The translations under genes and the position numbers were made by a program. Shown piece by piece: positions 55,251 through 62,785 of a stretch of 64,000 nt of DNA. The stretch is from Mycolicibacterium tusciae JS617. Lineage in GTDB: Bacteria; Actinomycetota; Actinomycetes; Mycobacteriales; Mycobacteriaceae. Under the pieces are notes generated by a model that did no database searches, was not told the origin of the DNA, and saw only the letters and a program-made list of their open reading frames with translations. Location: contig NZ_KI912270.1 in assembly GCF_000243415.2 (NCBI RefSeq), forward strand, positions 3,906,001 through 3,970,000, written 5' to 3'. Each line of letters opens with the position of its first letter. Within the stretch, counting starts at the first letter, position 1.

Positions 55251-56415
55251 ACTTGCACACGGCGACCTCGGGCAATTCCTTTGCGGCGGTGTCGGTTTCG
55301 ATCACGCGGACGGTCCAGTCCGACTCGGTACCCGACACCTCGGCGCGCAGGTGCGGATCGACCGCCTGGACAATCGCCTGCAGGGGGGCGTCGGCGACCG
55401 GCGAAACCAGCGAGATCCACGAACCGTCCTCGTACGCAGGTGATTTGCGCACGTGCACGAAGTTCGGGTCGATATCGGCGTAGATGTACGCCGCCGGGTT
55501 GAGCAGAGGATGAAGCTCGAGGACCCGCAACGCGCCCTTGACATCCTTGGAGAGTTTGAGCGCCTTGTGGATTCGTTCGGCGGCCACGCCCGCGATCCCG
55601 ATCAGTTGTTTGGTGCGGACCGACCGCGCGAGCGCGGCATCGTCCTTGGCGCGCTTCTCGACCGCGATCGTGAACGACTTCACCAGAAGGTGCATCTGCA
55701 GGCAGACCTCGTCGGCGATCCGCACCAACGCAGAGTGTGAGAACGCGCCGAAGTCGACGTCGGCGAGTAACTCCCCCGAATAGTCCGCCATGCCTTCGTC
55801 GTTCGGGTCGATCGGCTCAAGTTCACACGCGTGGGCGTGGGTGGCCGCGACGACGTCCATCGCCGGGATGAACGGAACCTCCGGATAGGACTCGTCGATG
55901 ATCACCGTCCACCGGCAGTGCGGATGCTGGTCCGACGGCGTCCTCGGCGGCCGGTGGATCGGCCGAACCTGAGCCTTGCGGTTGGTGGCCAGGGCGGTCG
56001 CGTCGAACGTCGGGTCCTCGATGTCGTGGCACATCCCCTTGACGTACTCCTCGCCCATCGGCTCGACATCCATCAAGGCACCACAATGATTGAGGTAGAA
56101 CTCACCGTGCCAGCGGTCGTGTACGACGTAACGGAAATCCATGAACTGCGGCGGAGCGCCGATGTCGAGTTGCAAGCCCTTGAAGAGGGTGAAGATGTCG
56201 ACGCCCTCGTACTTCAGCGCCTTCTGCATCCGCTTGGTGTACAGCGGACTGGAGGCCGCCCACTCCTCGATCGCGATCTGCAGCATCTCCTCGCGTCCCC
56301 ACGCGCTGATGCAGTGCGCCATTCCGGAGCGATCGATGAGCTGGCCGATCAACAGCAGTTCCGGTACCAGGGTGGCCAGCTCCTCGCGCGAGAGCGCGGC
56401 GTATCTACTCATCAT
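55189..56415 (-). CDS. Conserved hypothetical, Cys/His-rich, last gene of the aldA operon
   Basis: 408 aa, no signal or membrane helix. A central cluster YLNHCGALMDVEP...GMCHDIEDPTFD...RPIHRPPR...HPHCRW has Cys and His spaced like a metal or active site. The N-terminal half loosely resembles L-2-amino-thiazoline-4-carboxylate hydrolase-like proteins, but the match is too weak to name it. Its start overlaps the end of the carboxymuconolactone-decarboxylase-like gene by 11 bp, so it belongs to the five-gene aldA operon. In M. tuberculosis purD follows directly at this point, so the gene is an accessory. Confidence 0.7.
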   Translation of the reverse strand: MMSRYAALSREELATLVPELLLIGQLIDRSGMAHCISAWGREEMLQIAIEEWAASSPLYTKRMQKALKYEGVDIFTLFKGLQLDIGAPPQFMDFRYVVHDRWHGEFYLNHCGALMDVEPMGEEYVKGMCHDIEDPTFDATALATNRKAQVRPIHRPPRTPSDQHPHCRWTVIIDESYPEVPFIPAMDVVAATHAHACELEPIDPNDEGMADYSGELLADVDFGAFSHSALVRIADEVCLQMHLLVKSFTIAVEKRAKDDAALARSVRTKQLIGIAGVAAERIHKALKLSKDVKGALRVLELHPLLNPAAYIYADIDPNFVHVRKSPAYEDGSWISLVSPVADAPLQAIVQAVDPHLRAEVSGTESDWTVRVIETDTAAKELPEVAVCKFSGGASWEFEDRKSLPLTVV

Positions 56416-56851
56416 CGAGCTTGCTTCCCGAGTGCATCTTCAACGCCGCGTCGACATTGCCCTTCTTGTCTTCACCGTCCCCACGCTCCGCATCCTTTTT
56501 ACGCTTGGCGGCCACCTTGGTGACGACGCCGTCGAGCTTGGAGCCCAGCGGGAAACCGAGATAGTGGGTCAGGAAGATCGCCATCTCCTTGAGCTCCTCC
56601 ACGGTGAGCTCGCCGTTGGCCAGCGCCGCATTCGCCTGGATCTCAGCGAGTTCCGATATACCCAGCGCGGTGACGCAGGTCAGCGTCATCATCCGCTTCT
56701 CACGCATCGAAAGACCGGGCCGGGTCCAGATGGTGCCGAAGAGGTGATCGGCGGTGAGCGCGAAGTAGTCGCCGGGCATGTCCGGCATTTCCCAGCCGTA
56801 CACCTCGTTCATCTTCTCGAGGCCCTTGCGGCGCAGTTCGTCCATCGTCAC
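56405..56851 (-). CDS. Carboxymuconolactone decarboxylase-like protein
   Basis: 148 aa from GTG 56851 (ATG 56845 is also good). AhpD/CMD fold: LSMREKRMMTLTCVTALGISELAEIQANAALANGELTVEELKE. The usual AhpD CxxC is absent (only one Cys), so it is not a peroxidase partner but closer to gamma-carboxymuconolactone decarboxylase or a related lyase. A charged Lys/Asp-rich tail (about 115-148) is unusual. Rv0771 by position. GTG overlaps the upstream stop. Confidence 0.85.
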   Translation of the reverse strand: MTMDELRRKGLEKMNEVYGWEMPDMPGDYFALTADHLFGTIWTRPGLSMREKRMMTLTCVTALGISELAEIQANAALANGELTVEELKEMAIFLTHYLGFPLGSKLDGVVTKVAAKRKKDAERGDGEDKKGNVDAALKMHSGSKLDDE

Positions 56852-57714
56852 TCCTTCGTGGTCGACGTGGTGTGCGGCACACCAAGTCCGGCAGCGAGAT
56901 CCCGCAACGCAATCTCGGCCAGCGGCAGTTCCACACCGTTGGCCTCGCCGAGCCCGAGGGCCAACTTCAGATCCTTCTCAGCCAGCCCCCGCGTGTGCAC
57001 GAACATGTCGTGCACGAAATGGTCGGGCTGCAGCGGTTTGGTGTCGTCGCGGACCATGATCGCCCCCGGCCCGCCGCTCTGCGCGTCGCTGTGGCGTACC
57101 ACGCGGCCGAGCTTCTGCAGATCGATGCCTGCCGCTTCGGCCAGCCTGGACGCCTCGCAGGCGGCGGCGAAGCCGATGAAGGTCAGCATATTTCGGGCCA
57201 GCTTCATTCGCGTCCCCGCGCCGGGTGCACCGGCACGCACCACCAACGAAGCCCACTGTTTGAAGACCGGCTTGACCCTCTCGTAGGCCTCGTCATCCGC
57301 GCCGACCATGACGGCCAGCTCACCTTTGTCCGCCGCGCCTGCGCCTCCGCTGACGGGTGCGTCGACGATGTGAATACCTCTGGGACGCAATTCATCAGCC
57401 AACTCAGAAGCGGTGTCGGGCTCGATGGTGGAATGGATCGCGATGACGGTGCCCGGCTTCGCATGCTCGGCAAGCTGACCCACGACCTCGCGTACCTGAC
57501 CGTCATTGAGCACGGTGACGCTGATGACGTCGGCCTGCGCGACATCCGACACGGAGTCCGCCAGCGTAGCGCCGAGTTCGGCCAGCGGCGTCATCGCCTC
57601 GGTGCGCACATCGAAGACCACCAGGCCGCCTGACCACTCCACAAGGCGTTTCGCCATCGGAGCGCCCTGGTTGCCAAGGCCGATGTAACCGAGCTTCAGG
57701 TCGTCGCTCATCAT
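56848..57714 (-). CDS. 3-hydroxyisobutyrate dehydrogenase-family oxidoreductase
   Basis: 288 aa from ATG 57714. N-terminal GYIGLGNQGAPMAKRL is the NAD(P)-binding signature; DAPVSGGAGAADKGELAVMVG is the substrate loop and KLARNMLTF carries the catalytic Lys. Family members oxidise 3-hydroxy acids (HIBADH, tartronate semialdehyde reductase). The start overlaps the SDR stop (ATGATGA). Rv0770 by position. The longer ORF from 57792 reads inside the SDR. Confidence 0.9.
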   Translation of the reverse strand: MMSDDLKLGYIGLGNQGAPMAKRLVEWSGGLVVFDVRTEAMTPLAELGATLADSVSDVAQADVISVTVLNDGQVREVVGQLAEHAKPGTVIAIHSTIEPDTASELADELRPRGIHIVDAPVSGGAGAADKGELAVMVGADDEAYERVKPVFKQWASLVVRAGAPGAGTRMKLARNMLTFIGFAAACEASRLAEAAGIDLQKLGRVVRHSDAQSGGPGAIMVRDDTKPLQPDHFVHDMFVHTRGLAEKDLKLALGLGEANGVELPLAEIALRDLAAGLGVPHTTSTTKE

Positions 57715-58472
57715 CTGATGATCTGTCCGCCGTCGACGTTGAAGATCTGACCGGTGACCCACTTGGCCTGGTCGGACAGCAGGAACAGGCACATGCCCGT
57801 CAGATCGTCCACCTCACCCATGCGCGACAGCGGAATGCCCTTGACGATGTCTGCCACCATCTCCTGCGGGGTGGTGGTGCGATTGGCCTCGGTGTCGATG
57901 GGGCCGGGCGCGATGGCGTTGACGCGGATGTTCTGACCGCCGAGTTCGGTCGCGAGTTGCTGGGTGAGGCCGTTGATGCCGACCTTGGCCAGACCGTAGA
58001 AGTTCGAATACAGCCATGCCGCGGTGGAGGACTGGTTGACGATCGCACCGCCACCGCGCTTGGCCATCTTGCGGTACACCGCGCGGGTGCACACCAGCGC
58101 GCCATCCATGTTCACGCTCATGAACTTCTTGTAGTAGTCCCAGTCCACGGTGATGAGGAAATCAAGCTTCATCCCACCGAAGATCGCGGCGTTGTTGACC
58201 AGGTAGTCGATGCCCTCGAACTCGGCCAGCGTCTGCGCTGCCATCTCCTTCGCGGAATCGGGGTCGGACACGTCGACGCGCACCGCAAGCGCGTTGCCGC
58301 CCTCGCCCTTGATGCCGTCGGCGACCTTCTGCGCGCCCTCGACGTTGATGTCGGCGACCACCACGGCCGCACCCTCACGGGCGAGCGCCTCGGCGTACGC
58401 CTGACCGATACCTCCGCCGGCACCGGTGACGATCGCGACCTTGTCTTTGAACTGATCTCCGTACAGACCCAC
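57711..58472 (-). CDS. Short-chain dehydrogenase
   Basis: 253 aa classical SDR. TGAGGGIGQAYAEAL cofactor motif, ADINVEG (Asp, NAD-preferring), NNAAIFGG, catalytic Ser in VNQSSTAAW, and a Tyr-Lys pair YGLAKVGI. IAPGPIDTEA is present. Rv0769 by position. Second gene of the aldA operon, 29 bp behind aldA; probably oxidises or reduces an alcohol intermediate of the same pathway. Confidence 0.9.
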   Translation of the reverse strand: MGLYGDQFKDKVAIVTGAGGGIGQAYAEALAREGAAVVVADINVEGAQKVADGIKGEGGNALAVRVDVSDPDSAKEMAAQTLAEFEGIDYLVNNAAIFGGMKLDFLITVDWDYYKKFMSVNMDGALVCTRAVYRKMAKRGGGAIVNQSSTAAWLYSNFYGLAKVGINGLTQQLATELGGQNIRVNAIAPGPIDTEANRTTTPQEMVADIVKGIPLSRMGEVDDLTGMCLFLLSDQAKWVTGQIFNVDGGQIIR

Positions 58473-58501
58473 GCACGTCTCCTTAGTTGGCTTCCCGACA
58501 A

Positions 58502-59968
58502 TCAGACGGAAGTGGCAATGGCTTTGAGCTCCAGGTACTCCTCGAAACCGGCGAGCCCCATCTCCCGGCCGATACCGGACTGCTTGTATCCACCGAAGGG
58601 CATGTCGGCTGAGTACCAGACACCGCCGTTGATGTTCACGGTGCCGACACGCAGCCTCGCGCCGACACCAGCTGCGCGGTCCGGATCGGCGGAAAAGACG
58701 GTGCCCGACAGACCATAAGGTGAGTCGTTGGCGATGCGCACGGCATCGTCGTCGCCATCGTGGGCGATGACGGTGAGCACCGGCCCGAAGATCTCCTCGC
58801 GGGCGACCTTGGCGTTGTTGTCCAGCCCGGCGATGACGGTCGGCTCGATGAAGTAGCCGACGTCACGGTCGGCGGGACGCCCTCCACCGCAGGCGAATTT
58901 GCCACCCTCGTCGGCGGCAGAGTCGATGTAGGCCTGCACGCGGTCGCGCTGCCGTTCCGATATCAGCGGCCCGCAGATGGTGCCTGCGTCCTGCGGGTCA
59001 CCCGGCCTCAGCCCCGCCATCGTGGCCGCCGCGGCCTCGACGGCTTCGTCGTAGCGGGCCCGGGGCACCACCAGCCGGGTGGTGATCGCGCAGCCTTGGC
59101 CCGCATGCATCGACGCCGTGAATGCGGACATCGAGCAGGCGCCGGCCAGGTCGGCGTCGTCGAGTACCAAAAACGCCGACTTTCCGCCTAGTTCCAGGAA
59201 CACCTTCTTCAAAGTGGCGGCGCCGTCAGCCATCACGGCGCGGCCGGTGTTCGTCGATCCGGTGAACGAAACCATGTCCACCCGTGGATCTTTCGACAGC
59301 AGCGCACCGACGCTGTGGTCGCTGGAGGTGATGATGTTGACCACGCCGGCCGGGATGTCGGTGTGTTCGAGGATCAGCTCGCCCAGCACCGCCGCGCACC
59401 AGGGCGTGTCGGGTGCCGGTTTGAGCACAATCGTGTTGCCCGCCGCGAGAGCGGGACCAAGCTTGGCGAGATTGATCTGGTGGGGGAAGTTCCACGGCGT
59501 GATCGCGCCAACAACACCGACGGCTTCGCGCGCGATGGTGCGGTGGGTCTTGATGCCCATCGGCGACGCGACACCGAGATCGGAGGTCCACTGATACGAC
59601 TCCGCGGTGTCGGCGCAGAAACTCAGGTCTTCGACGGGGCCCTCGAGTTGTGCCATCGAGGTCAGCATCCTTGGCGCGCCGACTTCGCTGATCGTCAGCT
59701 CCCGCAGATCCTCCGCCGCGTCGCGCATCGCCTGCTGAAGTTGGCGAATGCCGCGCACCCGCAGCCCGGTGTCGGTCGACCAGCCCGTCTCGTCGAACGC
59801 GCGCCGCGCCGCCTCGATCGCCCGGCCCATGTCCTCGGTGCTTGCGTCGGCTGCGACGCCGAGCACCTCCTCGGTAGCCGGGTTGACGGTCTCAAACGTG
59901 CCCGCGCTGCCTGCGACGAGCTCGCCGTCGATGAGCAAACGACTCTCGCGGTCGGCGAGGATTCCCAT
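58502..59968 (-). CDS. aldA: NAD-dependent aldehyde dehydrogenase
   Basis: 488 aa from ATG 59968, with AGGAGT at 59978-59973 as ribosome-binding site; the longer ORF to 60025 would run over the operator. Catalytic Glu in FLELGGKSAFLV, nucleophile Cys in HAGQGCAITTR, and NPATEEVL, TPWNFPHQINLAKLGPAL are intact. Rv0768 by position. It leads the five-gene catabolic operon and is divergent from TetR-cyp123. A GGACA-NN-TGTCC site lies 25 bp upstream. Confidence 0.93.
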   Translation of the reverse strand: MGILADRESRLLIDGELVAGSAGTFETVNPATEEVLGVAADASTEDMGRAIEAARRAFDETGWSTDTGLRVRGIRQLQQAMRDAAEDLRELTISEVGAPRMLTSMAQLEGPVEDLSFCADTAESYQWTSDLGVASPMGIKTHRTIAREAVGVVGAITPWNFPHQINLAKLGPALAAGNTIVLKPAPDTPWCAAVLGELILEHTDIPAGVVNIITSSDHSVGALLSKDPRVDMVSFTGSTNTGRAVMADGAATLKKVFLELGGKSAFLVLDDADLAGACSMSAFTASMHAGQGCAITTRLVVPRARYDEAVEAAAATMAGLRPGDPQDAGTICGPLISERQRDRVQAYIDSAADEGGKFACGGGRPADRDVGYFIEPTVIAGLDNNAKVAREEIFGPVLTVIAHDGDDDAVRIANDSPYGLSGTVFSADPDRAAGVGARLRVGTVNINGGVWYSADMPFGGYKQSGIGREMGLAGFEEYLELKAIATSV

Positions 59969-59992
59969 CCGAACTCCTGTGTTCGCACTACT

Positions 59993-60004
59993 GGACAACT
60001 GTCC
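59993..60004. promoter_or_regulatory. Operator copy 1 (GGACA-AC-TGTCC), aldA side
   Basis: A perfect 5+5 bp inverted repeat, 24 bp upstream of the aldA start. The same arms recur at 60104-60115 on the TetR side of the divergent gap, arguing for one regulator over both operons. Confidence 0.65.
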
Positions 60005-60097
60005 GACTGTCTCATCTCGAACCATAGCCGCTCTCCGCGGCGAGAAGCAAGGCTGGCCCGGTCACCTGTGCACTTGCCTCAGGCTGTCGACTTCAGA

Positions 60098-60116
60098 TAA
60101 GTTGGACATGTGTCCA
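60098..60116 (+). promoter_or_regulatory. Operator copy 2 with the TetR-cyp123 -10
   Basis: TAAGTT (60098-60103) is a -10, followed by 6 nt and GTG 60110. TGGACA-TG-TGTCCA (60103-60116) covers the transcription start and first codons, so a bound dimer would block initiation directly. Confidence 0.68.
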
Positions 60117-60724
60117 GTGATCCTGCGGTGGTGGTCACACCTCCGCCTCTCCCCCAGCCAGGGGAGACGCCGCGCAACCGGCGCCAGGAGGAGACCTTCA
60201 ACAAGGTGCTGGCCGCAGGCGTGGAGATGCTGCGCGAGTCGTCGTATGCGGATTTGACGGTGCGCGCCGTCGCGGCGCGGGCCAAGGTCGCACCGGCGAC
60301 GGCCTACACCTACTTCTCGTCGAAGAACCACCTGATCGCCGAGGTCTACCTGAACCTGATCAGCCGGGTGCCCTACTTCACCGACGTCAACGACAGCCGG
60401 GTCGCGCGCGTCGAGAAGACACTGCGCAGCATGGCGCTGACGGTCGCCGATGAGCCGGAAGTGGCCGCGGCGTGCACCACCGCTCTGCTCAGCGGGAACG
60501 ACGACGCCGTGCGCTCGGTCCGCGATCGCATCGGTGCAGAAATCCACCGCCGCATTCGTTCGGCCGTCGGCCCCGATGCGGACCCGCGCACCCTTGCCGC
60601 GCTGGAGATGACATTCTTCGGCGCCTTGGTCAACGCCGGAAGCGGAGCCTTCACCTATCACCAGATCGCCGACCGCCTCAGCTACGTGGTCGGCCTCATC
60701 TTGGGAGACGACCGTGACATCTAA
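60110..60724 (+). CDS. TetR-family regulator of the cyp123-cyp51 / aldA operons
   Basis: 204 aa. A Pro-rich N-terminal arm (about 1-25) precedes the HTH (ADLTVRAVAARAKVAPATAYTYFSSKNHLIAEVY). The C-terminal domain is helical with a pocket-forming C-terminal half. Rv0767c by position. Its start lies inside the operator, so it should autorepress and share control of the divergent aldA operon through the matching site. Ligand unknown; a P450 substrate or product is likely. The stop overlaps the cyp123 start by 11 bp. Confidence 0.88.
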   Translation: MSSDPAVVVTPPPLPQPGETPRNRRQEETFNKVLAAGVEMLRESSYADLTVRAVAARAKVAPATAYTYFSSKNHLIAEVYLNLISRVPYFTDVNDSRVARVEKTLRSMALTVADEPEVAAACTTALLSGNDDAVRSVRDRIGAEIHRRIRSAVGPDADPRTLAALEMTFFGALVNAGSGAFTYHQIADRLSYVVGLILGDDRDI

Positions 60725-61946
60725 GTCCGTCGATACCGGCGAGCTACTTCTCGACCCGTACAACTACGACTTCCATGAGGACCCGTACCCGTACTACAAA
60801 CGCCTGCGAGACGAGGCCCCGCTGTATCGCAACTCCGACCTCGGCTTCTGGGCGTTGTCGCGGCACCAGGACGTGCTGGCGGGCTTCCGCAACAGCACCA
60901 CCTTGTCCAACAAGTTCGGGGTGTCACTGGATCCGGCCTCGCGGGGTCCGCACGCGTCCAAGACCATGTCGTTTTTGGCGATGGACGACCCGGCGCACTT
61001 GCGGCTGCGCACCCTGGTCTCCAAGGGTTTCACGCCGCGTCGCATCCGCGAGTTGGAGCCCAGGGTCACCGAGATCGCGACCCAGCATCTCGACACGATG
61101 ATGGAGAAGGCCTCTGATTCAGCGGGAGCCGGAACCGTCGACTTCGTCAACGAATTCGCGGGCAAGCTGCCCATGGATGTCATCTCCGAGTTGATGGGCG
61201 TGCCCGTCGAGGACCGGGACCAGGTACGGGCGTGGGCAGACGGGGTTATGCACCGCGACGAGGGCGTCACCGACGTGCCACCCGCAGCCATCGAGGCCTC
61301 GCTGAACCTGATCGTCTACTACCAGGAGATGGTCGCCCAGCGCCGCAAGCAGCTCACCGATGATCTGACGTCGGCACTACTCGAGGCCGAGATCGACGGC
61401 GACCGGCTCACCGATGACGAAATCCTCGGGTTCATGTTCCTGATGGTGATCGCCGGTAACGAGACCACCACCAAACTCCTTGCCAATGCCGCGTTCTGGG
61501 GTCACAAGAACCCCGATCAGTTGGCTCCGGTCTATACCGATCTGGACCGTGTGCCGCTGTGGGTCGAGGAGACGCTGCGCTATGACACATCGAGCCAGAT
61601 CCTGGCGCGGACGGTCGAGGGCGAGCTGTCGCTCTACGACACCGCTATTCCCGACGGTGATGTGCTCCTGCTGCTGCCCGGCTCGGCGCACCGCGACGAG
61701 CGGGTCTTCGAGAACCCTGACGACTTCATCATCGGTCGCGAAATCGGGGCCAAACTCCAGAGTTTCGGAAGTGGAGCTCACTTCTGCCTCGGTGCGCACC
61801 TGGCCCGGATGGAGGCCCGGGTGGCGCTCACCGAAATGTTCAAGCGAATCCGCGGATACGAGGTCGACGAGGCCAACGCCGTCCGAGTCCACTCGAGCAA
61901 TGTCCGCGGGTTCGCCCACCTACCCATGACTCTCCAGATCAACTGA
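60714..61946 (+). CDS. cyp123: Cytochrome P450 of the CYP123 type
   Basis: 410 aa. I-helix MVIAGNETTTKLL, K-helix ExxR in WVEETLRYDTS, heme loop FGSGAHFCLGAHLAR. It sits between the TetR gene and the SDR-cyp51 pair exactly as Rv0766c does. Substrate unknown; association with CYP51 suggests sterol or terpenoid chemistry. The GTG at 60714 lies inside the TetR 3' end, so translation is coupled. Confidence 0.9.
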   Translation: MTSKSVDTGELLLDPYNYDFHEDPYPYYKRLRDEAPLYRNSDLGFWALSRHQDVLAGFRNSTTLSNKFGVSLDPASRGPHASKTMSFLAMDDPAHLRLRTLVSKGFTPRRIRELEPRVTEIATQHLDTMMEKASDSAGAGTVDFVNEFAGKLPMDVISELMGVPVEDRDQVRAWADGVMHRDEGVTDVPPAAIEASLNLIVYYQEMVAQRRKQLTDDLTSALLEAEIDGDRLTDDEILGFMFLMVIAGNETTTKLLANAAFWGHKNPDQLAPVYTDLDRVPLWVEETLRYDTSSQILARTVEGELSLYDTAIPDGDVLLLLPGSAHRDERVFENPDDFIIGREIGAKLQSFGSGAHFCLGAHLARMEARVALTEMFKRIRGYEVDEANAVRVHSSNVRGFAHLPMTLQIN

Positions 61947-61957
61947 AGGTCGCCACC

Positions 61958-62785
61958 ATGCCTCGTTTCGCACCCCTTCCCGACCGCAGACCGGCCATCG
62001 TCGCCGGCGCCTCGGCAGGCATCGGAGAAGCCACCGCCATCGAACTTGCGGCGCGCGGCTTCCCGGTCGCACTCGGCGCCCGTCGCGTGGAGAAGCTCGA
62101 CGACCTGGTAGGCAAGATCCGTGCCGAAGGTGGCGAGGCCGTAGGGTTCCATCTCGACGTCACCGACCCCAACTCGGTGAAGTCCTTCGTGGCCAATGCC
62201 GTTGACGCGCTGGGCGATATCGAGGTGCTGGTCGCCGGCGCCGGTGACACCTACTTCGGCAAGCTGGCCGAGATCAGCACCGACGAGTTCGACTCGCAGC
62301 TGCAGATCCATCTGGTCGGGGCCAACCGGCTGACGACCGCCGTGCTTCCAGGCATGCTCGAACGTCAACGCGGCGATCTGATCTTCGTAGGCTCCGAAGT
62401 GGCGTTGCGGCAGCGCCCGCACATGGGCGCCTACGGCGCCGCCAAGGCCGCACTCGTCGCCATGGTCAACAACCTTCAAATGGAGCTCGAGGGCACCGGT
62501 GTACGCGCCTCGATTGTGCATCCGGGACCGACCAAGACCAGCATGGGCTGGAGCCTGCCCGCCGACAAGATCGCTCCGGCACTTGAGGATTGGGCGAAGT
62601 GGGGGCAGGCGCGGCACGACTACTTCCTGCGCGCCGCCGACCTCGCCCGCGCGATCACGTTCGTCGCCGAGACACCGCGCGGCGGATACATCGCCAACAT
62701 GGAACTCCAGCCCGAAGCCCCCTTGACCAGCGCTCCGGCCGAGCGCCAGAAGCTGGTCTTGAACGAGGAGAACCTGAAGTCATGA
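61958..62785 (+). CDS. Short-chain oxidoreductase (Rv0765c-like)
   Basis: 275 aa SDR. Cofactor motif VAGASAGIGEATAIEL; GARRVEKLDDL (Arg after strand 2, NADP-preferring); DVTDPNS; catalytic Tyr-Lys in MGAYGAAKAALVAM. Located 11 bp after cyp123 and overlapping cyp51 (ATGA), so the P450s and this reductase act together, perhaps on a keto or hydroxy group of the same sterol or lipid. Confidence 0.88.
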   Translation: MPRFAPLPDRRPAIVAGASAGIGEATAIELAARGFPVALGARRVEKLDDLVGKIRAEGGEAVGFHLDVTDPNSVKSFVANAVDALGDIEVLVAGAGDTYFGKLAEISTDEFDSQLQIHLVGANRLTTAVLPGMLERQRGDLIFVGSEVALRQRPHMGAYGAAKAALVAMVNNLQMELEGTGVRASIVHPGPTKTSMGWSLPADKIAPALEDWAKWGQARHDYFLRAADLARAITFVAETPRGGYIANMELQPEAPLTSAPAERQKLVLNEENLKS

